Notes under the pieces: generated by a model
What the model saw: the letters and a program-made list of their open reading frames with translations, nothing else
Told to the model about the DNA's origin: nothing
The model's database searches: none
Made by a program: the position numbers and the translations under genes
Part shown: piece after piece, positions 10,731-21,749 of the stretch
How positions within the stretch are numbered: position 1 is the stretch's first letter
Layout of the letters: each line of letters opens with the position of its first letter
Assembly (NCBI RefSeq): GCF_963576675.1
Contig: NC_088915.1
Span: 7,445,001 to 7,509,000 of the forward strand
Length of the DNA: 64,000 bases
DNA from: Euphorbia lathyris
Lineage: Eukaryota > Streptophyta > Magnoliopsida > Malpighiales > Euphorbiaceae
Reading direction: 5' to 3'

Positions 10731-13700
10731 CTACTCGGCCTTTTTATATAGGCGTAGATTCTCTAGATTCCAGGTGCGCGGGAGCTTCTTTCTGCTCATT
10801 TCTTCTATTTCAAAAGTGGCTGGTCCCAGCTTCTTGGATACTTTGTATGGTCCGATCCAGTTGACGCCCAGCTTGCCTTTGCCATCTCTGGATTGTATTT
10901 TATCCGCTTTTTTCAAGACCAAGTCGTTCTCGTTGATTATTACTTTTCGCACTCTTCTGTCATGATATTTCTTGATTCTATTGCGGTATACTGCCATTCG
11001 CATGTAAGCTTTTTCTCTTCGTTCCTCCACAGAATCCAAAGCATCTCTAATGTTGATAGGATTTTGTGTGTCGCAATAATAAATTATCCGATCTGTGGGC
11101 GACTTGATTTCAACAGGTAGGACTGCTTCGGCTCCATAAACTAGCGAGAAAGGTGTTTCGCCTGTTGCTGCCTTTACAGAGGTTCTGTATGCCCACAACA
11201 TATGGGGTATCTCATCCGTCCAACCTGTTTTTTTATCTCCTAGCCGCTTCTTGATGCCTTGAATCATGGCCCTGTTGGTAACCTCCGTCATACCATTCGA
11301 TTGGGGATGGTTTACGGAAGAAAAATGATTTTTGATCCCCATGCTTTCGCAGTATGCTTTGAACTTGGCACAGTTGAACTGGGTGCCATTGTCGGTTATA
11401 AGCTTTTGCGGGATTCCAAATCGCATGATAATGTTCTCTCGTAAGAACTCGATCATTCGCTCAGGTGTTTGTGCGGTTACTGCCTCCGCTTCTACCCATT
11501 TGCTGAAGTGGTCAACTGCGACTATCAAGTACTTCCTTTTCTTTGTCGTTTCTGGGAATGGACCCACTATATCGATTCCCCATGTTGCGAATGGCCACGC
11601 CGTCATTATAGCGATTTGTTCGGCTCCGGGAACATGCTTTTCATTCGCATGTATTTGACAATTGTGACATTCCGCAACCATCTTCTGGGAATCTTCCACC
11701 ACCTTGGGCTAGTAGTATCCCATCAGTTTTACCTTTCTTGCCAATGCCGCCGAAGCTTCGTGCGCGCCACAAATTCCTTCATGTAATTCTCGCAGCACGT
11801 AGTCTCCTTCGTTGCGACTAATGCATTTCAACCATGGACATGTGTACGATTTTCGATACAAAGTTCCATCCCGAACTGAGTATCGAGCTGACTGCCCAAT
11901 TAGCTTTCTGGCTAAGCTCTTATGAACCGGTAAATCTCCCTGCTCCAGATATTGGCGAATGGACATCCGCCAATCTTCATCGTCTTCCAGTTCTTCGATG
12001 ACCATAATCTGATCGACCTCGAATGCTGGTGCCGATTTTATTTCCAAATTGCATGCCTTTTGACTCCATGGTTCTCTACTTGCCGCTGCTTTTGCCAATT
12101 CGTCAGCCTTTGCATTTTGGCCTCGCGGAACATGCACCATCTCCCAAACGACTCCCTTGTGCGTTAACTCTTGTGTCAATCTGCCGACTACCTGATGGTA
12201 TTTTACTAGCTCCTCCTGTTTCACCAGATAATTTTTTGTGATCTGGTTTATCATGAGTTTGGAATCGCTGTAGATTACCACTCTTTCTGGGGTGAGTTCA
12301 TTGAGCAACTTCAATCCGCATATCATTGCTTCATACTCTGCGGCATTATTGATAGTTTTGAAAGTTAATTTTGCTGCATAGCACAGGCGAATAACCTCCG
12401 GGCCCTTGATGACGACTCCCAGTCCAGCTCCATCTGTAGATAATGCCCCATCTGTGTACATGCTCCACTCTTCTTTTTGTGCCTTCGGACATTCATCGTC
12501 ATCCCAGGTGAATTCGTTCACGAAATCGGCGAGTACTTGGCTCTTTAGCGCTGGTCTCCCTTCATAGCGAATATCGAATTCTTCCAGGCGAATTGACCAT
12601 TCCATCAACCGGCCGGATGCGTCAGGTTTCAGTAATACCTTTCGCATTGGGATGCCAGTTCTCACAATGATAGTATGCGCCTGAAAGTATGGTTTCAATC
12701 TAGCCACCGTGGTTATCACTGCGAGGGCCATTTTGTCCAACTTCGAATACCGGAGTTCTGCATCCTTCAGGACTTTGCTCACGTAGTACACTGGATATTG
12801 TTGCCCTTCTTCTTCTCGCACCATCACAGTGCATATCGCCATATTGGTGACGGATATGTAGAGAAATAAATCTTCTCCATCCTCCGGCCTACTCATTAAG
12901 GGCGGATAACACAGTAATCGCTTTATCCCCTCGAATGCTTCTTGACAATCCGGCGTCCATTCAAAGGACTTGGATTTTTTGATGGCATTGTAGAAAGGTA
13001 GACATATCCTAGCTGAGCATGATATGAATCGCCCTAATACCACCAACCGCCCATTTAGTCTCTGTACTTCTCTTATGCTCCTCGGCGTTTTCATCTCCAT
13101 TACTGCTTTAACCTTCTCGGGATTCGCCTCAACTCCCTTGCCGCTAACAATGAAACCCAGGAACTTTCCCGCTCTTGCTCCGAATGTGCATTTCTCTGGG
13201 TTCAATTTGAGGCCATATTTGATTAGCACTTCCAGGATTTCTTTGATATCCTGCGGGTGGTCTTGCATTTTCTTGCTTTTGATGATCATGTCATCAACGT
13301 AGATCGAGAAGTTCTCGCCGGATTTGTCTGAAAATATCTTGTTCATCATCCTCTGGTATGTTGCTCCCGCGTTTTTCAATCCAAAGGGCATCACCTTGAA
13401 GCAATAAGTCGCCTGGTGAGTTATGAACGATGTTTTGATTTCATCCGCCTTCTCCATGGGTATCTGATGGTAACTGGACTTCACGTCGGTGAATGATAAA
13501 GCTTCATATCCTGCAGTTCCATCTACCAATATATCAATGTTAGGAAGCGGATACATATCCTTCGGACATGCCTTGTTCAGATCTTTGAAGTCGACGCACA
13601 TTCTGTACGTTCCATTTGGCTTTTTGACTAGCACCACATTGGCTAACCACTCCGGATAGGTGACTTCTCGAATTGCTTCTGACTTTAGCAAATCCGCCAC

Positions 13701-14552
13701 TGCTTTTTCAATCGCCTTTTGCCGCTCAGGAGCATGTCCTCTCTTTTTCTATCGCACTGGGGTTGCACCTTTGTCTACATTCAAACGATGGGTTGCTACG
13801 TCTGGACTTATTCCTTTCAGTATTTCATTTGGGGCGGCAAATGCCGACTCACATTGGACCAGCACCTCGGCAATGGCTTTCTTCGTTTCTTCGGGGAGGC
13901 CCGTCGCTATTCGCACATTTTTGTCGCTTGAGATGGCGAATAGTTCCGTTTCTCCCAATGCTTCCGCTGGCAACTTCTCTTCGACTGGCTTTGGTTCGAG
14001 TGACAATGTATAGGCCTGTTGAGATACAAGTTGATCACCTTCAACTATGACTCGCCCTTGGTGTGTTGGCAAATGTAATGTTAAATGTTTCATTGAGATG
14101 AGCGACTCCGTTTCCGACAAGAATGGGCGTCCCAGAATTATGTTGTAGGCCAATGGGAGATCAACAATTGCGAATTCTAAATCACCTCGCCATTTTAGGT
14201 TTTTATCGCCCATTTCTGCCTCCAACACCACCTGTCCACTTGTTTGAGAGGATTGACCCCCAAAACCAGTTACATCCATGAAGGTGTGTTCCACTCGCTC
14301 ATCATTAATTCCCAACTTGTTGAATGCAGTCCGAGTAATAACATTACAAGAACTGCCAGTATCAATAAGGACCCGCTTGACGTCCCATCCTTCTACAGCC
14401 ATTGTAATCACCAAAGCATCTGCATGCGGCTCCGTGATTCGCACGAATGAGTAATTGAGGACATCCCCCCTATGAGTGTTGCTTTTTCTCTGTTCACGGC
14501 GAGCTCTTTTTGTTGGAGGCTCATAGATCCCGCCGGCTATCACGTTTATCAC
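10731..14552 (-). pseudogene. pol: Tat pol polyprotein (PR-RT-RNH-aRNH-IN) interrupted by two TAG codons
   Basis: One frame of about 1,270 codons runs from 14552 to 10731 with exactly two stops, at 13749-13751 (between protease and RT) and 11709-11711 (in the integrase zinc-binding module, at the usual Trp of the GYYWP motif). Domains in order: aspartic protease with VLIDTGSS and NIILGRP; reverse transcriptase with FTDVKSSYHQI and the catalytic YVDDM; a first RNase H with worn active-site motifs; a second, better preserved RNase H with MYTDGA, NAAEYEA and YSDSKL; integrase with an HH-CC zinc module and DDE residues in WGIDIVGP, LITDNGTQF and GMTEVTNR; then a C-terminal GPYKV segment. Both stops fit single C-to-T or G-to-A changes. 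Apart from them the polyprotein looks intact, so inactivation is recent. Confidence 0.92.
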
Positions 14553-14566
14553 TCCTTTTTCTGCTT
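14549..14566 (-). promoter_or_regulatory. Candidate -1 frameshift site at the gag/pol junction
   Basis: On the minus strand the gag frame ends CAG AAA AAG GAG TGA. A one-base backward slip on AAA AAG leads straight into the protease frame (GGA GTG ATA...). The AAAAAG run is a plausible slippery site, though the base before it is G and not A. No downstream pseudoknot was tested. Confidence 0.45.
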
Positions 14567-16321
14567 CTTTTCGGGCCTTGCCTCTTCTTCATGTGGTAAC
14601 GTTGCTTTCTCGTCACTAGTCTCCTTTCGTACAAATTGATTCAGCTTGCCTCTTTCGATCAGCCTTTCAATCTCCTTCTTTAATTCATAGCAATCGTTCG
14701 TGTCGTGGCCGTTCAATCTGTGGAACCTGCAATATTTGTTAGGATGTCGCCCCAAACTGGTTCGAACTTTTACCTCGGGGAACCGCACATCCTTCTTCAG
14801 GGGGCTCTTTTCGATCCAAAGTAACACCTCCTGGCGAGTCGTGTTTAATGGTGTCTGATATCCGCCACTTTGAAAGGGGCGATCGCCTCTTCGAACAAAA
14901 TTACTTTTGGACTGGGTCTGGCGCCGATTGTCCGAAGTGGATCTAGCGGCATCTCTTTCTCGCCGGGTTTGAGCCCTATGTTCCCTGTTGACATCATCCA
15001 CTTCCATGAATTCCTTTGCTATTTTCATGAGTTCGGCCACTGTGCGCGGCTTGTTGCGGATGATTTCCTCCCGCATACTCCAATCTGTGGTTCCATCTGC
15101 CATGATGTTGCGGATGCTCACGATATCCGGGTTTTGCAATCGCACCAGAATATCGTTGAATGCGACAACAAATTCCCTTAGGGAATTATAGTTCCTCTGT
15201 TTGATCTCCTTCAGCTGCCTATCCGTCACATCCGCTGCTTTACAGCCCACAAATTTCGCACAGAAATCCCGACTATATTGATGCCAATTGTGAATAGATT
15301 CTGCGGGTAAAGATCGAAACCAATCAGATGCGGCTCCGACCAAAGTTGTCGAGAATAACCTGCAAATGATGCTTTCACTCGCTCCTGCAACATCCATTAG
15401 TTCTCTGTAGTTCCTGACATGAGCCTCAGGATCAGAATTTGGATCCCCATAGTATTTAGGTATCGCGGGCGCTTTGATTCTGTGATCTGGAATGAATTCC
15501 CACAACGAAGGGGCAAAAGGTGAATCGCTCTGGACCTCTGCTCTCGGCCTAGGCGAGTACCCCATTCGCTCCATCATGCTCCGTAATTGATCTTCTAAGT
15601 CAATATCGGGTACTCGCCGAACTTCTTCCATCCGCTGCTGGTGAATTTTGGGTGGCATCCACCCGCCCATCGGTGTTGAAACGTGTGCCTGCTGGGGGAC
15701 TAACCGCTGTCCCGTTATAGGATCAAAGTTCCATGTGTGCTCTCGCCCAGGAGTCATCAACTCCGAATGTCTGTGAGGAAAAGGTTCCACTTGCTGTAGC
15801 GGAAGAGTGCCTTGCACTCCTGGCAACGGTTGGGATGGCTGCCAGGTCGGATGTATCGTCGTAATGAGATCTGGGTGCGAGTAGTTGCTCGGGTGGCTGT
15901 GTGGGTTTGTGCGACTACTCTGGCCCACTTGATTTGGCGCCTGAGATGGCTGCGGGAGGGCCGATATGACAGGGATAGTCGGTGATTGTGTTGAGATAAC
16001 CACAGGTTCTTGAGGAGCAGCCGCCACGGTGGTATTGTGTTCGGCGAGGGCAGTTAGTAAATTAATCATTCGATCTCCAGCCGCTTGGCTCATGTTCGAA
16101 GCCAAGACTTGTCCTGCCATCTGCACGAAATCACTATTAGACATTTCCATCTCAGTTTGCACTTGGACTTCCAATAAGGGACTCAATTGTCCCGAAGGAC
16201 CCGATGAGCTAGGCACCACAGGCTGTGTACTTGCAGGTTGCGAATTCGCAATCCGTGGTCCCCTGGAGTTCATACTGGTTGATCTAGTGGTAACGCCGGT
16301 CGTTCGTGATGGTTCTGACAT
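14549..16321 (-). CDS. gag: Tat gag polyprotein (590 residues)
   Basis: ATG at 16321, only 58 bp inside the 5' LTR, open to a TGA at 14549. A Pro/Gln/Ser-rich N-terminal region of about 230 residues precedes a capsid-type retrotransposon gag domain (KAPAIPKYYGDPNSDPEAHV, later DWFRSLPAESIHNW and FCAKFVGCK), then a basic Arg-rich stretch. A zinc-knuckle-like motif typical of Tat follows (YCRFHRLNGHDTNDCYELKK), then a lysine-rich end. It packages the element RNA into virus-like particles in the cytoplasm. The gag stop overlaps the start of the pol frame, which lies in the -1 frame. No internal stop is present, so this part may still be translated. Confidence 0.9.
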   Translation of the reverse strand: MSEPSRTTGVTTRSTSMNSRGPRIANSQPASTQPVVPSSSGPSGQLSPLLEVQVQTEMEMSNSDFVQMAGQVLASNMSQAAGDRMINLLTALAEHNTTVAAAPQEPVVISTQSPTIPVISALPQPSQAPNQVGQSSRTNPHSHPSNYSHPDLITTIHPTWQPSQPLPGVQGTLPLQQVEPFPHRHSELMTPGREHTWNFDPITGQRLVPQQAHVSTPMGGWMPPKIHQQRMEEVRRVPDIDLEDQLRSMMERMGYSPRPRAEVQSDSPFAPSLWEFIPDHRIKAPAIPKYYGDPNSDPEAHVRNYRELMDVAGASESIICRLFSTTLVGAASDWFRSLPAESIHNWHQYSRDFCAKFVGCKAADVTDRQLKEIKQRNYNSLREFVVAFNDILVRLQNPDIVSIRNIMADGTTDWSMREEIIRNKPRTVAELMKIAKEFMEVDDVNREHRAQTRRERDAARSTSDNRRQTQSKSNFVRRGDRPFQSGGYQTPLNTTRQEVLLWIEKSPLKKDVRFPEVKVRTSLGRHPNKYCRFHRLNGHDTNDCYELKKEIERLIERGKLNQFVRKETSDEKATLPHEEEARPEKKQKKE

Positions 16322-16344
16322 GTTCTTCGCGTACCTTTAACCAA

Positions 16345-16379
16345 ATGTTGGTAAAAAAGGTCCACGATCACCGCACCAA
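16345..16379 (-). other. Primer-binding-site region next to the 5' LTR
   Basis: Immediately after the 5' LTR the minus strand reads TTGGTGCGGTGATCGTGG, where a tRNA 3'-end complement beginning TGG is expected. I cannot assign the tRNA without a search. Confidence 0.5.
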
Positions 16380-16890
16380 TGATAACTTGCCGGATCCGAT
16401 TTGATATTCCCTGCCGGAGTTACCTGCAAAACAGAACCGGAGACAGGATCTCCGGGAAAACTCTCCGACGATCAAGTCAGTTTTTGTAAGAGGGTTGGTA
16501 ATTTGATAATAATATTGTAGGGCAAAAAATGTGAACGTACCTTTTTCCCTTGTTCTTAAGGTCTTTTATAGGTGTTTTTTAGGTAACCGCCGAGGGCGGT
16601 TACTCCTTAGTGGGCCACGTTCTGAGGGCGGTTCCCCCTTTTTAGGCCATGTCCCTTTCGTGGCTTTCATGGCAACGAACGTGGTTCTGAGTGGGAGTCT
16701 TGATGCTCCGTTTAGGAATTCGGGGCGGTTACTCGCTTCACCCGTTTCCGCTTTTTCGAGTCCCATTCGGGGCGGTTACTCGCTGCGCCCGCTTCCTTTA
16801 TTCGGGTCCCATCCGATCTTAGACCATGGGTCTAAGTATGGGCTGGGCCTGCGAAATGAATATGACCCGGTTTAGCCTCGCGGGTCATCA
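16380..16890 (-). repeat. 5' LTR of the Tat element (511 bp)
   Basis: Partner of the LTR at 6931-7440. It contains the element promoter for the minus-strand gag-pol transcript. The plus-strand 114-residue frame inside it also occurs in the other LTR and is not a gene. Confidence 0.95.
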
Positions 16891-16895
16891 AAAAA

Positions 16896-17259
16896 ATACC
16901 CCAAAACTACGTAGTTTTAATTGGTTCTCACCTAAGAAATGTCCTCACCTAAGAAAGGGTTCTCACAAGAGCCATTCTATATATATATACGAAGAGTATT
17001 TTGGAAACGTCACAAATAAATAGTCTAGATATGTAATGTGTTGGGTAGTTGGTCTAAATATATAAACGAGCCTCCAATTTGACCCAGTTTTGTAATTTTT
17101 CTGTTGATATACACTAGATGTTAGTTGATTTTCTGTCTAAATTTTATTAAATACTTTTTATCTCCTAGTTAGAATTAAAAGATAAAAAGACAGTTTCAAA
17201 AAATGAAAAACAAAATGACATTATATTTTTGTTACCTGAAGTGTTATACTAATTATTTA
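16896..17259. other. Non-coding flank right of the Tat element
   Basis: AT-rich DNA with a short local repeat (TCCTCACCTAAGAAA-like, near 16925-16965). No coding signal. It should join the DNA left of 6926 in an unoccupied allele. Confidence 0.4.
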
Positions 17260-17734
17260 TGGCTATAAATGAGCTCAGTCAGCTTATATAAGCGGTTTAA
17301 TGTTCGGCTCGATTTATAAACGAGCTGAGTTTGAGCAGGGCGAATTTCTGCTCGAAACTATGCGAGCAACTCAATTATATATTAATTAACAAGCTTATGA
17401 GCAAATTTATTTTAATGTTCATGAACGCACGCGTGAGCAAGTTTGGTTCAATTATTATTTTAATAATAATATTTTTATAAAGTGGGAAATGGAAAACAAC
17501 GTAATTTTGTGTAAAGTTTAGTTTTGTAGATTTTAAAACTAAATAAATTTCAAATCAATATAATTAATGAGTTGTTTATAAGCGAAGTTCATGAATCGAA
17601 ATGAACTTCTCATGAGCAAAGCTCGGGAACAGCTTATGAGCAGCTCACGAATAGAATGTTAAGTTTGAACTCGTCAATTTTATAATGAACCAAACATGAA
17701 CATGTCAAAACTCAACTCGGCTTGATTACAGTCC
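17260..17734. mobile_element. TA-type MITE, copy A (475 bp)
   Basis: Begins TGGCTATAAATGAGCTC and ends CTTGATTACAGTCC, diverged terminal inverted repeats of the GGGCTGTAAATGAGCCGAGC family, with TA on both sides. The inside is rich in GAGCTC/CTCGAG-like words and includes GAGCAAGCTCGG-like steps. Other copies are at 30147, 51420, 57351 and a fragment at 60744. Confidence 0.72.
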
Positions 17735-18011
17735 TATTAATACTGTAGTTTTTTTTAACATGAAAAAAATCTGAATTTTGTTATTGTACTATTGAAATTA
17801 AATTCGACCAAAATTTATTAAAAAATTTAGTGGAATACTGACGTACATGAACAATTTTATCATTAACTTAGTTCGGTTTTACCATTTAACAACAATTCTC
17901 ATCCTAAAACACAAATTTCTAGCCAATTTAAGCACAAATTAGTAAAACATATACATATATAAAATACAAAACATCTCACAAGGAGACGTTTACTGTGCAT
18001 CCAAGACATAC

Positions 18012-18172
18012 GAAACGAATGAAATCGCATCAAGCGGTATGATATCTAAATACTTACCAAGGAAATTCTGCATGAAACTATTGATCATAAAATTTATGAT
18101 CATCATTTTCGTGCATAGTTTCTTGGCAAAGTAACCATACGTGAGACTACTTGATGCAGTTTCATTTGTTTC
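18012..18172. other. 161-nt near-continuous RNA hairpin, possible MIR-like locus
   Basis: The left arm (18012-18091, from GAAACGAATGAAATCGCATC) pairs with the right arm (18093-18172, ending GATGCAGTTTCATTTGTTTC) along nearly its whole length with scattered mismatches. The loop is the perfect palindrome TGATCATAAA/TTTATGATCA. I do not recognise a conserved plant miRNA in either arm. The structure has no flanking duplication that would mark it as a MITE. Alternatives are a young MIR gene or an old fold-back element. Confidence 0.5.
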
Positions 18173-19248
18173 ATGCTCAAATGGTAAGTAAAAATCTCCT
18201 TGAATTGCTTAATGTAGTTTCTTATTTCCTTGAATCTTCAATCATTCATTCGCCTCACATCTTTAAACTCGGTCTTTTTTCTGTAAGCTCCTTAAGTCAC
18301 TCTTGAGAGTTATGTATTGTAAATGTTACCGATAGGGAAGAAGAACCAAAACCCTTTAATCTGGTGGAGCTTCTGAATTTGGCGAGGGTCACATTTTAGA
18401 AATCTAGAAAAGCTACATCAAACACAACAAAAACTCGTTCAATAATCTAGAGATACAAAACAATGAACATATATGCAATCCAAAACAAATTTACTTGTAA
18501 ACTTAATCAATAAACAGTTTGCAACGAGAAGGGAAATGATAAGAGAATCCGAACACACAATCGAAGTCACAGAAGAAATAGGAGAAAGACGAAATTTCAT
18601 ATGAGAAAAACATATTGTAAAATAGATAGAGTAAAAAAGTTGGAAACTAAGGTTCATATATACTTCTCTCAATATGAGATCCATAACGGTAGAAGTTGGA
18701 ATGTCTCGAGCGTTTAGAAAACGGAAAGAAATGAATTCATTGTCAATATAATAGATAAAAGCATAGCGTGCAAGTGCAATTTAAGAGGTTCTCAATTTAA
18801 AAAAAATCATTTTACTGCATGATAAATTTGGTTTTTTTGTAACAGACTAGATATAAAAAGCATTACTTAAATACTCAATCAACTGTATGTTGATCGATGC
18901 GTACGAGCAAAAACTCAATCTGGTATTATATATTATTTGTATCGGGTCTATCTACATTCATTATAACTAGTCCAATCAACTTCATTTGATCAGACTATTT
19001 GTAACATTATTTCGTAATAACCACAAATAATGTTATTATAACGATGCGCACACGACCCTATTGCAATTAAGGTGTTACTAATGATATTTTTTCTACTACT
19101 GAATCAAAACTTTCTTTCTGAACGATCAAGCAAGTCATTGAAATCCCCCCCCCCCCCCTCCCCCCAATACAGACAAAGAAGGTAAAAAAAAACACAGATT
19201 CTGAAGCAAATTGCAGGATTCACTTCTTTTGTTTCTTTATAACACTAA
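18173..19248. other. Non-coding DNA with a C tract
   Basis: No supported gene. The minus-strand frame at 18439-18684 has no domain and atypical composition. A cytosine run interrupted by one T occupies 19145-19165, a likely length-variable microsatellite. Confidence 0.5.
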
Positions 19249-19393
19249 TTTTCACCTGGTCAATGACTGACCAAGTGAATTTGATCAGCCACTGTTAGAT
19301 CTAGGTTCATTAGAATCTTATGGTGGAGATTAAAATCATCGTAAGTCTTAGATTTAATAAGCATGGATCTAACGGTGACTGACTAGGTGAAAA
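19249..19393. mobile_element. Small fold-back MITE (about 145 bp)
   Basis: TTTTCACCTGGTCAATGAC at the left is matched by the complement of GTGACTGACTAGGTGAAAA at the right. The inner parts GTTAGATCTAGGTTCAT and GGATCTAAC also pair. No clear target duplication was found. Confidence 0.6.
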
Positions 19394-19611
19394 CCACAGT
19401 CTTTATAAATAGAATGGAAACCCAGCAAATTCAAACTAAGAGAACTATTTTTGGTCAACTCCAATCCATGTTTAATGGAATCAATCTTAGAGAGTTGATT
19501 TAGTACCAAAAGGACCAAAATGGAAGCTTAAATAGTGAACACAAGGTTCATTAATTGACAAACTACTACGAATTATTCAGTCCACGACAATTCCAAACTA
19601 ACATTTTCATT

Positions 19612-20617
19612 ATGACTGGCAGGGGTGTTCAATCCGTAGATACTCCATAGAGTTGGATTAGTTATTAACAACCAAACAAATGATCAATTTCATCCAAATC
19701 TATTTTTTTACTAGATTAAATAATTCAATCAATTTTATTTAAATATATGTCATATCCAATTTTTTTAATAATATAAAATTTAGAGAAAAAAAGAGGAAGA
19801 AAACGTGAAAACACAAAGAAAAAACAAAGGATGTGAAAACGGGAAAAATTTGACAAACGGGAAAAAAATATGGAGAACGAAAAAAACATGGAAAAAAATA
19901 AATTAGACAGAAAACTGACAAGCGATGAAAATGGAAAAGTACGATATTCTAAACTCAAGTGTAATATAATTTCTACTTGTACACGTTTGATATAATTGCA
20001 CTAATATTTTATTTTCTAATGATAAAAAATGAGGTTCATTTCAGTTTAATTATAACCAATATATTTTTTTTTCAAATTTAGATAGCTTTAACATTTACGA
20101 AGTATTTTTCTTTTCTTTTTCTTATACTCAATTGTAAAGATATTTAAAAATTGAACAATAATTAGTTAATTCAAATGGAAAGTTCAATTTTAATTTGAAT
20201 GTGAAATTGGATAACTGTTGCGTCAAACTTGATGAATATCGTAAATTACACAAATTTTTCACAACTAAAAACTCTTATTTGCATTTGTTTTTTACGTTTT
20301 TCCCATTTTTTCTGCTTTTTACGTTTTTCTATTTTTGCTTTTTTACGTTTTTTTTTTGTTTTTCATGTTTTTCAATTTTCCACGTTTTTCCCATTTTCAC
20401 AAACTATTTATTGTGTTATTTCTCTAAACATCAAAATCTCACAATTTTTTTTAAGGTTTAGTTTGGATTAGTTAATAACTTGTTAAATTAAACAATTCAT
20501 ATGAAATAATCTATTAGTTTGGTTATAATCAATCCAATAGAATAAAAAAATTAGTAAATTAGCTATTTTTAGGTTGGATTGAATTGGTTAGTTTTTTTGA
20601 ATAACCCTAATGACTGG
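19612..20617. mobile_element. Non-autonomous hAT element (990 bp) with 8-bp TSD ATGACTGG
   Basis: The element is 19620-20609. The exact 8-bp direct repeat ATGACTGG flanks it at 19612-19619 and 20610-20617. The left end CAGGGGTGTTCAA and the complement of the right end TAGGGTTATTCAA are hAT-type termini. The interior has a purine-rich arm (about 19790-19935) and a pyrimidine-rich arm (about 20270-20400) that pair into a large fold-back. The frames read from the pyrimidine arm are composition artefacts. Confidence 0.85.
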
Positions 20618-20665
20618 CGAGCCAGTTGAGATATACTGATTGAGATAGACCGATAATACACAAGA

Positions 20666-21493
20666 TGCGTCATCAGGGGCGGAGCCAGGGGGGTAGGGGA
20701 GGGTCTCCCGACCCTCCGGCCCGCCTGAAAACCCCAGAGAGGGGTTATCCGGCTGGCTCCGCTCCTCTGTCTGCCATGGCTGGAGCCCCTCCAGCCATGG
20801 CAGACTAAGCTTCCTGCGTGAAGAAGATGGGAGCTGCCCCCATCTTCTATATATTTTTTTCAAATTCCACTAATCAAAACAACATCGTTTTGATTAGGTT
20901 AATTTCAAAACAAAAATTAAGTGGACAGCTTATGTCCATAGGTCTGGCCATAAGGCCACTGCTTAAATAATTCCGGCCCGGTCACAATTTTTTTTTCTTT
21001 TGGATTAGATTTATTGGATACCCTATCTTTAGATTAAAGTCAATTAGATCCTCTATCTTTTAAAATCAACAATGAACCCCCAATTATTTGGCCTAGGTTT
21101 TTATTAATTTCAAATTAGTGATTGAATTTTCGTTGCTTTTTATTTTTATCCATAATAACATATATTGTTTTTATTTATTTTCTTTACATTTTTAACTCAT
21201 TTTTTAAAAAAAAATTGAGAATAAAAAAAAACTTAATTGTTGAATTAAATTTTAATCCATACAAAATATAAGAAATTTAAATTTAAAAATAAAAGATAAT
21301 TTTTTTAAAATTAGTTTTGAAATTATAAAAAAAATTAAAATTTCTACTCCTTGAGGTTAGATAATTTTAATATTTTAGCCTTCAATACACCAAAACAATG
21401 AAATTTTAATGTGTTTGGTGGAAAAACAAATCTCAGATTGACTAAAGCCAGCCCCTCCAAGTGTGGAGTCCTGGCTCCGCCACTGTGCATCAT
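20666..21493. mobile_element. Non-autonomous hAT element (812 bp), TSD TGCGTCAT/TGCATCAT
   Basis: The element is 20674-21485. It starts CAGGGGCGGAGCCAGG and ends CCTGGCTCCGCCACTG, strong terminal inverted repeats of a common plant hAT family. The flanking 8-mers differ at one position. It contains a GC-rich palindromic block (GCCATGGC repeated about 20775-20805) and an AT-rich remainder. No transposase is present. Confidence 0.82.
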
Positions 21494-21749
21494 CATCATT
21501 ACTTAAGTCCATAGCTTGTAAAGGTTTCTTCTATCCATTGATGTTGACATCGGAATCCACTTTTTTTTTCTTCCCCAACGAACTGAATAGATTTCCTTTA
21601 CCTTTCACCTCAAATCGGAATATGATAATCCTCAACTTAACAACAGAACTCCCTTCACCCCTACTCGAGCCCAAGTCTTCCACTTGTGAATTTTACAATC
21701 ATTTTCACTAGATTTGCAAACACAATCTCATAGTTTAAGTGAACTGCTA

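Larger units (their letters stand above)
6926..16895 (-). mobile_element. Tat-clade Ty3/Gypsy LTR retrotransposon (Retand/Grande-like), 9.96 kb
   Basis: The element proper is 6931-16890, flanked by AAAAA on both sides (6926-6930 and 16891-16895), as expected for a 5-bp target duplication. Both LTRs run TG...CA. Genes are on the minus strand in the order gag, protease, reverse transcriptase, RNase H, a second RNase H, integrase, which is the Gypsy order. The tandem second RNase H and the additional ORF in antisense orientation between integrase and the 3' LTR are hallmarks described for the Tat lineage. The LTRs differ by about seven substitutions and one single-base indel in 510 bp by eye, so the insertion is fairly recent. 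Two in-frame TAG codons in pol make this copy non-autonomous now. Confidence 0.93.

Noticed and set aside
11332..14050. Several plus-strand frames of 60-125 codons
   Set aside because: They are the reverse side of the reverse transcriptase and integrase frames.
20195..20471. Phe-rich plus-strand frames
   Set aside because: Produced by the pyrimidine-rich arm of the hAT fold-back element.
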